Origin: Proteobacteria bacterium UBA6503
GTDB taxonomy: Bacteria > Pseudomonadota > Alphaproteobacteria > UBA1280 > UBA6503
Direction: 5' to 3'
Length of the DNA: 64,000 nucleotides
NCBI GenBank assembly: GCA_002436405.1
Contig: DJLZ01000001.1
Span: forward strand, 248,713-312,712
Position numbers and translations under genes: made by a program
Shown: piece after piece, positions 8,936-16,506 of the stretch
Layout: every line of letters begins with the position of its first letter
Position numbering within the stretch: the stretch's first letter is position 1
The notes under the pieces: model-generated
Told to the model about the DNA's origin: nothing
Database searches by the model: none
Seen by the model: the letters and a program-made list of their open reading frames with translations, nothing else

Positions 8936-9880
8936 ATGCCTACCCCCACAGAACAAACAAAACATGTAGACGCGCAAACAGCCCCGATGGTTGAGGCCTT
9001 CTATACGTTTTTGACATCTGAAAAACGCTACAGCCAGCATACCGTAACGGCCTACCGCCGTGACCTTTCAAACCTGTTTACTTTTTTAACCGAGCACAAG
9101 GGCGCGGCCCCTACCCCTTCGAGCTTAGAAAGCCTCACGCCTGAAACTTTAACAAGCTACTTAGCCTCGCAACATGGTGACCATAAAAAGACAACGCTAA
9201 ACCGTCGTCTTTCGACCATCCGTAGCTTTTTTAACTTTTTGCATTTGCGCTTTGGATTGAAGAACACCAAAATTATTAACTTCAAAGGTATTAAGCAGGG
9301 TAAGCACGCCCCTTATGCGTTGAACGAACAACAAACCCAAGCCTTGTTGCAATGGGTCACACCGTCTGCTGGTGATGACTGGCCCGCCTACCGTGACTAT
9401 GCCCTGATGCTGATGCTCTATGGCATGGGTTTACGTATTAGCGAAGCGCTTGACCTTAACTGGTCAGACATCCGTGAAGACAGTTTTTACATTAAAGGTA
9501 AAGGTAACAAGCAACGCCGCGTGCCTGTGTTAAGCATTGTCACAGCAGCCCTGACTGAATGGCGCAAACGCAGCCCTATGAACACCGCCAAAGACCCGGT
9601 TTTTGTAACCACCCATGGCAGCAGCAAAACCCCACGCTTGGGGGCACGCTATGTGCAGCGCTTGCTTGAAAAAGCCCGTATTGAACTGAACTTGCCAGAC
9701 CACCTCACCCCTCATGCGCTGCGCCACTGCTTTGCGACGCACCTTCTGAACAACGGGGCTGACCTTCGTGTGGTGCAAGAGCTTTTAGGCCATAGCAGCC
9801 TTTCAACCACTCAGCGCTATTTGGCAAGTGACCTTGGGCGCTTGACCGAGGTACACAAGAAATCACACCCTTTAAAATAA
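8936..9880 (+). CDS. xerC: Tyrosine recombinase XerC
   Basis: 314 residues. XerC acts with XerD at the dif site to resolve chromosome dimers. The SAM-like N-terminal domain (YTFLTSEKRYSQHTVTAYRR) is followed by the catalytic domain with Arg in GMGLRISEAL (about 168), Lys in KGKGNKQRRVP, the HxxR box HALRHC (about 260), and LLGHSSLSTTQRY with the nucleophilic Tyr (about 295). All catalytic residues are present. A strong ribosome site (GAGGAGGG) precedes the ATG. Adjacency to the DUF484 gene supports XerC rather than XerD or a phage integrase. A terminator follows at once. Confidence 0.95.
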   Translation: MPTPTEQTKHVDAQTAPMVEAFYTFLTSEKRYSQHTVTAYRRDLSNLFTFLTEHKGAAPTPSSLESLTPETLTSYLASQHGDHKKTTLNRRLSTIRSFFNFLHLRFGLKNTKIINFKGIKQGKHAPYALNEQQTQALLQWVTPSAGDDWPAYRDYALMLMLYGMGLRISEALDLNWSDIREDSFYIKGKGNKQRRVPVLSIVTAALTEWRKRSPMNTAKDPVFVTTHGSSKTPRLGARYVQRLLEKARIELNLPDHLTPHALRHCFATHLLNNGADLRVVQELLGHSSLSTTQRYLASDLGRLTEVHKKSHPLK

Positions 9881-9883
9881 AAA

Positions 9884-9911
9884 GAGCCCCCTCGGTTAAG
9901 AGGGGGCTAAG
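9884..9911 (+). terminator. Rho-independent terminator after xerC
   Basis: Stem AGCCCCCTC/GAGGGGGCT with loop GGTTAA, begun by an A-run that overlaps the xerC stop region. The T-run after it is weak, so it may work best for leftward transcription coming from obgE. Confidence 0.75.
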
Positions 9912-9960
9912 TATTTCCTTAGAGATCATGCGAGCATCGCCCGAACTTCTAAATAAAGGT

Positions 9961-11019
9961 TTATTCTTCCTCGCCTAAGGCGCTATCAACAGCCAGTTCA
10001 GCCTCTGCAGCTTCACGGGCGGCATCTACGTGGCGTAGAAGCTCGTCTAGAACCTCTTCCACGTTCTTACCAGCCACTGATGACATCATGTAAGGCTTAG
10101 ACGCCGTAACGTCCTTCAAAGCGTTTAAAACCTCTTTTTGACGGTCTTCCGTCATACTGTCAACTTTGGTAATGGCCAGCACCTCAGGAAGCTCGGTCAT
10201 GTTTGTCCCAAAGTGGCTATCGTACTGCGCAAGCTCACCACGAATTGTTTTGTAATGGGTATCAATGTTCTCAGCCGTGCCATCCACAAGGTGCAGTACA
10301 ACTGCACAGCGTGAAAGGTGCTTCAAGAACTTATGACCCATCCCACGGCCATCTGCCGCGCCTTCAATCAAACCCGGAAGGTCAGCTACTACCATATCTT
10401 TACCATGGCGACGTACCATACCCAGTTGCGGGCTTAGGGTTGTAAATGGGTAGTCAGCAATATCAGGCTTCGCGTTTGAGATAACGCTTAGCATGGTGCT
10501 TTTACCTGCGTTCGGCAAACCAAGGATGCCCACATCAGCCAAAAGTTTTAGGCGGAGGCGAACCCACATTTCTTCACCAGGTTCACCAGGTTGTGACTTT
10601 TTAGGGGCTTGGTTGGTGCTGCTCACGTAGTAAGCGTTACCATGACCACCACGACCACCTTTAAGGATTTGCCATGTCATATCTGGCTTATCCATATCCA
10701 TCAAAACTTTGCCTGAGGCATCGTCAATAATTTCGGTACCGATAGGCACGCGAATCACAATATCTTCAGCACGAGCGCCTGAGCGGTTACGGCCTGAGCC
10801 TTGCGTACCACGGCGTGCCTTAAAGTGCTGTTGGTAACGGAAGTCGATAAGGGTGTTAAGGTTATGGTCAGTTGTAAAACTAATATGACCACCACGACCA
10901 CCATCGCCGCCATCAGGCCCACCACGTGGGACGAATTTTTCACGGCGGAACGATACACAGCCGGGGCCGCCATCGCCTGAGCGAAGGTAAATTTTAGCTT
11001 CATCTAAGAACTTTGCCAT
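9961..11019 (-). CDS. obgE: GTPase ObgE
   Basis: 352 residues. Obg is a ribosome-associated GTPase needed for 50S maturation. The glycine-rich Obg fold fills residues 1-158 (GGPGCVSFRREKF, GGPDGGDGGRGG), followed by the G domain: G1 GLPNAGKST (about 166-174), G3 DLPGLIEGA, and G4 as TKVD where many family members have NKxD. There is no OCT domain; the acidic tail is short. It is the third gene of rplU-rpmA-obgE, 85 bases after rpmA with a weak hairpin between, so its expression may be partly uncoupled. Confidence 0.97.
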   Translation of the reverse strand: MAKFLDEAKIYLRSGDGGPGCVSFRREKFVPRGGPDGGDGGRGGHISFTTDHNLNTLIDFRYQQHFKARRGTQGSGRNRSGARAEDIVIRVPIGTEIIDDASGKVLMDMDKPDMTWQILKGGRGGHGNAYYVSSTNQAPKKSQPGEPGEEMWVRLRLKLLADVGILGLPNAGKSTMLSVISNAKPDIADYPFTTLSPQLGMVRRHGKDMVVADLPGLIEGAADGRGMGHKFLKHLSRCAVVLHLVDGTAENIDTHYKTIRGELAQYDSHFGTNMTELPEVLAITKVDSMTEDRQKEVLNALKDVTASKPYMMSSVAGKNVEEVLDELLRHVDAAREAAEAELAVDSALGEEE

Positions 11020-11059
11020 GGTGCCAAAACCTTTTTAAATTTGAGTGCTTCAAGAATAA

Positions 11060-11080
11060 AGCCGCCAAACTGGCGGCCCT
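11060..11080 (-). terminator. Weak terminator or attenuator between rpmA and obgE
   Basis: A perfect 7-bp stem GCCGCCA/TGGCGGC with loop AAC. Read leftward it is followed by TTTATTC, a short T-rich stretch. This would reduce, not stop, read-through into obgE. Confidence 0.55.
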
Positions 11081-11104
11081 ACTCTGTAATACGGTTGCTC
11101 TGTC

Positions 11105-11353
11105 TTACTGAACAGAAACGAACTTACGGCCACGGTAACCGTTGCTGAAAGAAACGTTACCGTCTGTCAGTGCGAACAATGTGTGATCGCGGCCCATGCC
11201 TACGTTCTCACCTGCGTAGTACTTAGTACCGCGCTGACGTACGATGATGTTACCAGCAGTTACTGATTCGCCACCGAATTTCTTAACGCCGAGTCGACGA
11301 CCTTCTGAGTCGCGACCGTTTTTAGAGCTACCACCTGCTTTTTTATGTGCCAT
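11105..11353 (-). CDS. rpmA: 50S ribosomal protein L27
   Basis: 82 residues, full length. The family start is clear: AHKKAGGSSKNGRDSEGRRL, then GNIIVRQRGTKYYAGENVGMGRDHTLF. L27 lies near the peptidyl transferase centre. The N-terminus has no cleavable extension of the Firmicutes type. It lies 29 bases after rplU. Confidence 0.98.
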   Translation of the reverse strand: MAHKKAGGSSKNGRDSEGRRLGVKKFGGESVTAGNIIVRQRGTKYYAGENVGMGRDHTLFALTDGNVSFSNGYRGRKFVSVQ

Positions 11354-11382
11354 TGGTCAATCCTTCGTTAAATTTCAGTTAA

Positions 11383-11835
11383 TTACTTTTTAGCTGCTGT
11401 TTTTTTAGCGGCTGGCTTTTTAGCTGCAGTTTTGGCTGCTGGCTTTTTAGCTGGCGCTTTTTTCTCAGCTGAAGCTGTTTTCTTGGCTGCTGGCTTAGAA
11501 GCAGTTGAAGAAGCTTTCTTGCCGTCTGTTGAGATACCTGTGATCTCTAGAACAGTAAGGTGCTGACGGTGACCAGCCTTACGACGGTAGTTGTGACGAC
11601 GCTTTTTCTTGAATACCAAGATTTTGCGGTCACGCTTTTGTTCAACGATTTTAGCTTCTACTGAAGCACCTGAAATAAGTGGTGTGCCAACGGTAACTTT
11701 GTCGCCGTCACCGATAAGTAGAATTTCTTCTAGGCTAACTTTATCGCCAGCTTCGCCAGCTAGACGCTCAACGCGTAGCTTGTCGCCTGTAGAAACTTTA
11801 ATTTGTTTGCCACCTGTTTTAACAATTGCGTACAT
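11383..11835 (-). CDS. rplU: 50S ribosomal protein L21 with Lys/Ala/Pro-rich C-terminal tail
   Basis: 150 residues. The L21 domain fills about residues 1-103 (MYAIVKTGGKQIKVSTGDKL at the start; KKKRRHNYRRKAGHRQ in the 23S-binding part). The remaining 47 residues are a low-complexity tail of repeated AAKKPAAKK-type units. The usual L21 is about 103 residues, so the tail is an addition; similar basic tails occur in some alphaproteobacterial ribosomal proteins. It is the first gene of rplU-rpmA-obgE. The 249 bases upstream are A/T-rich and should hold the promoter. Confidence 0.97.
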   Translation of the reverse strand: MYAIVKTGGKQIKVSTGDKLRVERLAGEAGDKVSLEEILLIGDGDKVTVGTPLISGASVEAKIVEQKRDRKILVFKKKRRHNYRRKAGHRQHLTVLEITGISTDGKKASSTASKPAAKKTASAEKKAPAKKPAAKTAAKKPAAKKTAAKK

Positions 11836-12084
11836 ATTTAATTCTCGCTTTGTGGTGTTAATTCTATTTTGGTCAATGCCCGAACATATAATTCGCCATT
11901 GCCTAAGTCATGGTTTTCTACGGCAATACCCTACCCTTGTCAATACGTAAAAATCAAAAACCCCCTGATTTTTTTCGTTTTTTTATTTTTCTTAAACCAC
12001 AGGTTGTATTTAAATTTTTTGCTATTTCATGTTCTTTTACCAATCTGCTAGACGAGCAAACCCAACCTCGGCTATCTTACCTTT

Positions 12085-12678
12085 ATGAAAAGATTTGTTT
12101 TATTCTCAGTTTTGCTTTCAGCTTTGCTTCCTGCTAGTGCCTTTGCAGGGGTTAAAATTGGTGCAGGCAACATTGATTTGCCACCCTCAAACCTTCCGCG
12201 CGCAACTTCGCCCGAACAAACGTTGGATGAAAAACCAGAGCCCAGCCTCCAAGACATCCAATACGCTGAGCGTCAGCAAGTCAAAGCCAGCGCCCTTGCC
12301 CGCAGCGTGGCTGAACTTTTCCGTAAAGATGTGACCGACCTTAAATCAAGCCTTATTGAAAAAGCCTTGGTCAACGTGCCCTCAAACCAGCGCGAGAGTT
12401 ACCGCCGCAACCTTGGTCGTGAAATTAAAGTTGATCGTGTTCTTAACCTATACGCCGTTACCCTTGACCAGTACTACACAGAAGACGAGCTCAAATCGCT
12501 TCGTACCTTTATGGCAGACGATACCCACCGAGCCATGCTTGAAAAACTGCCTACCGTGATGAACCGCATGGGTATGGATCGTCAAAGTTACCTCAACCAA
12601 GTACTGCAAGACTTTTTGAACAAAGAGTTTTACCAAAAACTTGAAAAAGGCGACCCGACAATCCTGACGCCTCGTTAA
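12085..12678 (+). CDS. Secreted DUF2059-like protein
   Basis: 197 residues with a signal peptide (MKRFVLFSVLLSALLPASAFA). The mature part begins with a Pro/Thr-rich linker and continues as a helical domain in which YTEDELKSLRTFMADDTHRAMLEKLP follows the DUF2059 pattern of an acidic helix that precedes a conserved M/L-KLP turn (written here in full only for recognition: key residues Y131 to P154, approximate). The exported location is clear; the function is not known. It stands alone, between rplU and a bidirectional terminator, and resembles the gene at 4815. Confidence 0.65.
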   Translation: MKRFVLFSVLLSALLPASAFAGVKIGAGNIDLPPSNLPRATSPEQTLDEKPEPSLQDIQYAERQQVKASALARSVAELFRKDVTDLKSSLIEKALVNVPSNQRESYRRNLGREIKVDRVLNLYAVTLDQYYTEDELKSLRTFMADDTHRAMLEKLPTVMNRMGMDRQSYLNQVLQDFLNKEFYQKLEKGDPTILTPR

Positions 12679-12695
12679 TTTTAATGCTCTAAACA

Positions 12696-12725
12696 AAAAA
12701 GGCTCCCTGAAGGGAGCCTTTTTCA
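12696..12725. terminator. Rho-independent terminator, bidirectional
   Basis: Stem AGGCTCCCT/AGGGAGCCT with an A-run on the left and a T-run on the right, between two convergent genes. Confidence 0.92.
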
Positions 12726-12737
12726 TATTGTCGTTAT

Positions 12738-13076
12738 TTAGAACGGGTATCCGCCACCCGAAGGGGCATCAAACTCGAACGGGTCGGCAGGTGCCATGCT
12801 TGCCTTGTTGGCGTTGGGGCAACCGATGCACCCTTTGCAGCCGCTGGGCTTTGCAGAGGCGGTGTTACTGACCATGGCCTTCGCCGCAAGGGCGCGCTGT
12901 TCGTTGGGGAACATCTTTAGCGCTTGGTTGCGGGCATGCTCAAGCTTGCGAAGTGTCAGCGCCTTGAAAGGCCCATCGGCTTCGGCCACTTTTTTGGCAT
13001 ATGCCGTGTGCACATCGTCGTGCTGCACGGTGTTGATATCGAGACCCAGAATTTCAAAAGCTTTGGGCGGTGTCAT
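12738..13076 (-). CDS. Mini J-domain-like protein with CxxCxxC motif
   Basis: 112 residues from the ATG at 13076. An ATG at 13091 would add MKEFF, but GAAGGA is ideally placed for the inner one and the product then starts MTPPKAFEILGL, like its neighbour's MTPQQALQLMGL. The first 60 residues have the helix pattern of a J domain (AYAKKVAEADGPFKALTLRKLEHARNQ region) but no HPD motif, so it should not stimulate Hsp70. A SGCKGCIGCPN cluster (about 79-89) with CxxCxxC could bind metal. The C-terminus is short and Gly/Pro-rich. Codons favour C and G endings more than in flanking genes. It has its own promoter-like box and pyrimidine-rich leader. Confidence 0.7.
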   Translation of the reverse strand: MTPPKAFEILGLDINTVQHDDVHTAYAKKVAEADGPFKALTLRKLEHARNQALKMFPNEQRALAAKAMVSNTASAKPSGCKGCIGCPNANKASMAPADPFEFDAPSGGGYPF

Positions 13077-13093
13077 AAAGAATTCCTTCATAT

Positions 13094-13172
13094 GAAGAGA
13101 CGAAAAAGGAAGCGAAGTTTGGTAAGAGAGTATTGATGTAAGAGCAAAGCCACTATTTTCAAGCGCTTTATA
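13094..13172 (-). promoter_or_regulatory. TATAAAGCGCTT box and pyrimidine-rich leader
   Basis: Read leftward, TATAAAGCGCTT (13172-13161) is followed by about 85 bases before the ATG at 13076. The last part is pyrimidine-rich (CTTCCTTTTTCGTCTCTTC, 13112-13094) and then CTTCATATGAAG, a perfect palindrome that includes part of the ribosome site. The same TATAAAGCGCTT stands upstream of the next gene. GAAGGAATTCTTT directly before the ATG is also found, identical, before the gene at 31346. Confidence 0.55.
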
Positions 13173-13174
13173 CG

Positions 13175-13204
13175 TAAAAAGACCCCCATTGCTGGGGGCC
13201 TTTA
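13175..13204 (-). terminator. Rho-independent terminator after the J-domain gene
   Basis: Stem CCCCCA/TGGGGG with loop TTGC. Read leftward it is followed by TCTTTTT. It separates the gene at 13211-13615 from the next leftward unit. Confidence 0.85.
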
Positions 13205-13210
13205 ATATCG

Positions 13211-13615
13211 TTAGCAGTAGATGTTGACCGTTTGCCCTTTGGGGGCATAGTCACGCACTTGTGCGTAGCCACACTGTGCCCGTACTTGCTGCGGCGTTGC
13301 CCGAATGATTTCGGGTTTTGGCTGCGGCTTGGGTTGGGGCTTAGCTTGCGGCTGCGGCTCAGGCTTGGGCTCTGCTTTTGGCTGAGGCTTTGCTTTTGGC
13401 TTTACTTTGGCCTGCACCTTGGGTGCGGGCGGCAGTTTATCCTTCAGCAGTTTGTGGGCTTCGTTCAGCAACTGAAATTGCTGCGTTGCCTTTGGGTTAT
13501 GGGGGTTCAGGTCGGGGTGGCATTTTGAAGCAAGGCGACGATACGCCTTTTTAAGATCTGCTTGATTTGCCAACCGCCCTAGGCCCATAAGCTGTAAAGC
13601 TTGTTGTGGGGTCAT
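13211..13615 (-). CDS. Mini J-domain protein with Lys/Pro/Gln repeat tail
   Basis: 134 residues. The first 65 are a J domain with the functional HPD motif (YRRLASKCHPDLNPHNPKA), which in the family stimulates the ATPase of DnaK. Then comes a 45-residue low-complexity stretch of KP/QP units (KPKAKPQPKAEPKPEPQPQA), then a short end with Cys (AQCGYAQVRDY...NIYC). No G/F region or zinc domain, so it is not DnaJ itself. It is a probable paralogue of the gene just downstream, sharing the MTPxxA start. The role is unknown. Confidence 0.75.
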   Translation of the reverse strand: MTPQQALQLMGLGRLANQADLKKAYRRLASKCHPDLNPHNPKATQQFQLLNEAHKLLKDKLPPAPKVQAKVKPKAKPQPKAEPKPEPQPQAKPQPKPQPKPEIIRATPQQVRAQCGYAQVRDYAPKGQTVNIYC

Positions 13616-13671
13616 AAGGTATTACCTCGGTGTAAAAGTGATGTGAAGATGTATGAATGAGAACTTTATAT

Positions 13672-13683
13672 AAGCGCTTTATA
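13672..13683 (-). promoter_or_regulatory. TATAAAGCGCTT promoter-like box
   Basis: Identical 12-base sequence to that at 13161-13172, in the same orientation, 57 bases before the ATG at 13615. No clear -35 element at standard distance in either copy. Confidence 0.5.
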
Positions 13684-13720
13684 GGGGTTTAACAAGCCCA
13701 TAGCTTAGACAATAGAATAA

Positions 13721-14686
13721 TTAAAAACGACGTGGAATCTCACGGAACTGGGCACCACGAGCAAGTAAGCGCTGTGAGTTTGCGTGGATTTTACCTACAG
13801 GAATATACGCAGGACCTACAGGCTCGGCCACCACAAGGTTGCCACGGTCAGTAGGTAGAAGCATATCCCCCTCTTCTGACGGAATATCCATCGCCACAAA
13901 CGCATGGCCTGGCACCAGCACAATCCCCATCTCTAGGTTAGGGTAAAGAATGCGCATAATCGTTCCGAAGGCGAGGCTCTTCTCGTCACAATCGCCTTTA
14001 TTGTCACTAATCAGGGTCAGTGGTGAGTTAAAGATATAATTCCCTCGGTCGCCTTGGCGAGGTTGGATGGTCTCGTAAGGGATGCTTTGTAAAAACGCCA
14101 GTGTATAGTTCATGGTTTCACGCACATCCATACCACGGGTTTGACGTTGGATGGCACGTGCCAGCGGGCGAATTTCTAGAAAGTTATCCCGTGCCATACT
14201 TTGATAATCGCTTTCAATGCGGCCATTTTCTTTCAGGCGGTAATTCTTTTGCTGGAGGTAATCTTCCATCGCCGAGTTTGAGCGACGCTCAATACTTTCA
14301 ATAATAGCGCGGGCACGATTGGTATCGCCCGAGTACCTATACCCCACGTTACCGTTACGGCTTTGGTACGGCACCACACTCACCCCTGAGCCACTGCGGA
14401 TGCGTGCCTCACGCTGGGCTTTTTCGTATTTAATTTCCAGCGCTTCATCTAAGAGGAATGATTTATCGGTCTGGTGGGCACGTTCGGCGGTTTGGCTTTC
14501 GGTTTTAAACTTGATGGTTTGCGGCTGGCCTGCAAAATCCTTCCACTCAAATGTATAGGTGGTGAAGTAGCCTTTATTGTCCTTTTGCCAATCAAGCTGT
14601 TCAGCCCACGCCAAAGGGGCTGCAAAAGCAACCATGCTCAATACACCTAAATACATAAATAGTTGAAATCGTCTGCGAGTCATCAC
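13721..14686 (-). CDS. Secreted transglutaminase-like cysteine protein
   Basis: 321 residues with a signal peptide (core LFMYLGVLSMVAFA, cleavage after AWA). The C-terminal half has the order of a transglutaminase-like fold: Cys in NKGDCDEKSLAFG (about 233), His in LVPGHAFVAMD (about 260) and an acidic strand in GNLVVAEPVGP (about 285). The first half is rich in Arg/Gln and has no recognised domain. Family members act as periplasmic peptidases or protein-modifying enzymes; here the activity is inferred. It follows no close neighbour; the next leftward gene begins about 105 bases later. Confidence 0.65.
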   Translation of the reverse strand: MMTRRRFQLFMYLGVLSMVAFAAPLAWAEQLDWQKDNKGYFTTYTFEWKDFAGQPQTIKFKTESQTAERAHQTDKSFLLDEALEIKYEKAQREARIRSGSGVSVVPYQSRNGNVGYRYSGDTNRARAIIESIERRSNSAMEDYLQQKNYRLKENGRIESDYQSMARDNFLEIRPLARAIQRQTRGMDVRETMNYTLAFLQSIPYETIQPRQGDRGNYIFNSPLTLISDNKGDCDEKSLAFGTIMRILYPNLEMGIVLVPGHAFVAMDIPSEEGDMLLPTDRGNLVVAEPVGPAYIPVGKIHANSQRLLARGAQFREIPRRF

Positions 14687-14750
14687 CCGTAAAAACCCTA
14701 ATGCTTTTTTAAAGCCCCTTATTACCTAACCTTATAGGCAGGCTTATTAA

Positions 14751-16118
14751 TTAAAGCTGCGCAAAGCTGGCTGGCAGGTGGGCAAAAGGTGTGCTGTCGC
14801 CTTTTTCAGGGAAGCGCCATCCGTAATGGGTGTTCATGTAGCGCACGTAAGGGTCAGGGTTAAGGGCTTGGTCAATCATATACATTGAGCCTGTAACCAC
14901 CACAACGCCACCAAGCTGCTGCGCCATATCACGGGCACGCAAAACTGCGTGGCTTGGGTTATCTTCCGTCAGTACAGTTTCGGCCACGTGGGGTTGCAGT
15001 GATGCGGCAAGCAAGCTTGCAGGCACCCCTTTATAAGTAGGCGACGTTGCCACCACCCCTTTTGATAAAGGCAATAGAGGTTTAAAAACATCTGCCCCTG
15101 TGCGTGAGCCTGAAAGCCCAAGTACCAACACAATAGGTTTATCACCCAAGCGTTGCTGAATTTCATTGGCTAGAGCTTCAATCTTATTCGGGTTATGGGC
15201 CACATCAACGTAAAGGTCATCCGCCATTTTATGGAAGCGCCCGCCATAGCCCATAGTGGCAATACGTTGCACCATTTTTGCACGATCAACCTGTGGCTTA
15301 AGGCGTGTGACGGTCGCAAGGGCAAGGGCTGCATTTTCTCGCTGGTGCTTAGCGTGCAGCAAGCTATCTTCCATCAGGTTTGGTACGGCGGCCGCAAGCT
15401 CAGCATCAAAGGCTTTAAGTTTTGTTTGGCCCACCAAGTGCATTTCGCCCTTTTGGTGTTTTACGGTTTGTTCAACGGCTGTTAGGGCTTCGCCTTCAGC
15501 AACGGTCGTTAAAAACGGTACGCCTTTGCGGGCAATCCCTGCTTTTTCAATTGCGCGTTGCCAAACTTCTTCACCCAGTGTTTTACGGTGGTCATCACCC
15601 ACGTTCGTCAAAACACAAGCTTCAACATCAAGGGCCATGCGGCAATCATAGCGACCACCGCAACCTGTTTCGAGGGCTGCCCACTGCACGGCACGGCGGT
15701 CAAAAATAACAAGTGCCAGCAGCAGGTTAATTTCAGGGTAGCCAAGTTTTTTCTGTTGTTCTTCGGTTTGGTCAACCAACAGTGGCCATACAACATCTTC
15801 CCACGCGCTTACAAGTTCAGCCTTAGTGACGGCCTTGCCATTAATGCTAATACGCTCACGGTAGTCAAAAAGGTGTGGGCCCGTCACGGCACCTGCATGG
15901 CCAAACAAACCAAAACCTGCTTCAAGGAATTTACTTACCGAGCCTTTGCCATTGGTACCTGCCACGTGCACAAATTTTGTAGGGTGCCCTTTAGGCCATA
16001 GGGTTTGCACAATGCCGCGCAGGTGATTAATGCGTGCCTGCAGGGGCGCCAAATGGCGCGCGTGGTTTACTTGATCAAGCATATTAAGGTATGGCGCATC
16101 GAATGTGGTTTTAGGCAC
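14751..16118 (-). CDS. folC: Folylpolyglutamate / dihydrofolate synthase
   Basis: 455 residues. FolC adds glutamate to dihydropteroate and to folates. Signature: VAGTNGKGSVSKFLE (about 49-63, P-loop), TGPHLFDYRERI, and the Mur-ligase-like centre with ALETGCGGRYD and DVAHNPNK. The start codon is GTG (16116-16118), with AAGGG upstream. In many alphaproteobacteria folC follows accD; no accD is seen here, and the gene to its right is a small divergent orphan. Confidence 0.95.
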   Translation of the reverse strand: MPKTTFDAPYLNMLDQVNHARHLAPLQARINHLRGIVQTLWPKGHPTKFVHVAGTNGKGSVSKFLEAGFGLFGHAGAVTGPHLFDYRERISINGKAVTKAELVSAWEDVVWPLLVDQTEEQQKKLGYPEINLLLALVIFDRRAVQWAALETGCGGRYDCRMALDVEACVLTNVGDDHRKTLGEEVWQRAIEKAGIARKGVPFLTTVAEGEALTAVEQTVKHQKGEMHLVGQTKLKAFDAELAAAVPNLMEDSLLHAKHQRENAALALATVTRLKPQVDRAKMVQRIATMGYGGRFHKMADDLYVDVAHNPNKIEALANEIQQRLGDKPIVLVLGLSGSRTGADVFKPLLPLSKGVVATSPTYKGVPASLLAASLQPHVAETVLTEDNPSHAVLRARDMAQQLGGVVVVTGSMYMIDQALNPDPYVRYMNTHYGWRFPEKGDSTPFAHLPASFAQL

Positions 16119-16235
16119 TGAACAACCCTTTTAAATAGCGTTAAAACATATTTCAGAAACCCAAAGGCTTGAAATACGCAAAATCATACTTACGTGATTT
16201 ATAATAAAAAGAATAATAAAAGGGCTCAGCCACAA

Positions 16236-16457
16236 ATGAAACACTTATTTTTGACAGCATTCATGGCCATCTTTGGCGTGTATGCCCTTGGGTTAGTGGG
16301 CCTTATTGATATGCAATCAGCCGAAAAGGCACATGCACCACACGTTGCTGAAGCAACAACACCCCAAGTACTTTCATTCACACAGCGTATTGCGATGAAT
16401 AACCACGCAAAAGATCACGCTGGCAAATCAGGCTACACATTAAAGGCCATGCGCTAA
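16236..16457 (+). CDS. Small exported or membrane-anchored protein
   Basis: 73 residues from the ATG at 16236; an in-frame ATG at 16194 would add 14 polar residues before the hydrophobic helix. The first 25 residues form a signal-anchor (MKHLFLTAFMAIFGVYALG). The rest is polar with His, Lys and Ala and no recognised motif. Divergent from folC. Unknown function. Confidence 0.5.
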   Translation: MKHLFLTAFMAIFGVYALGLVGLIDMQSAEKAHAPHVAEATTPQVLSFTQRIAMNNHAKDHAGKSGYTLKAMR

Positions 16458-16506
16458 TTTAATTCAGCTTACTTCTAGGCTTTGATTCTGGCTTTAATTC
16501 TCATGC

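Noticed and set aside
13232..13528. Rightward Leu/Arg-rich frame opposite the J-domain gene
   Set aside because: It is the complement of the KP/QP repeat tail.
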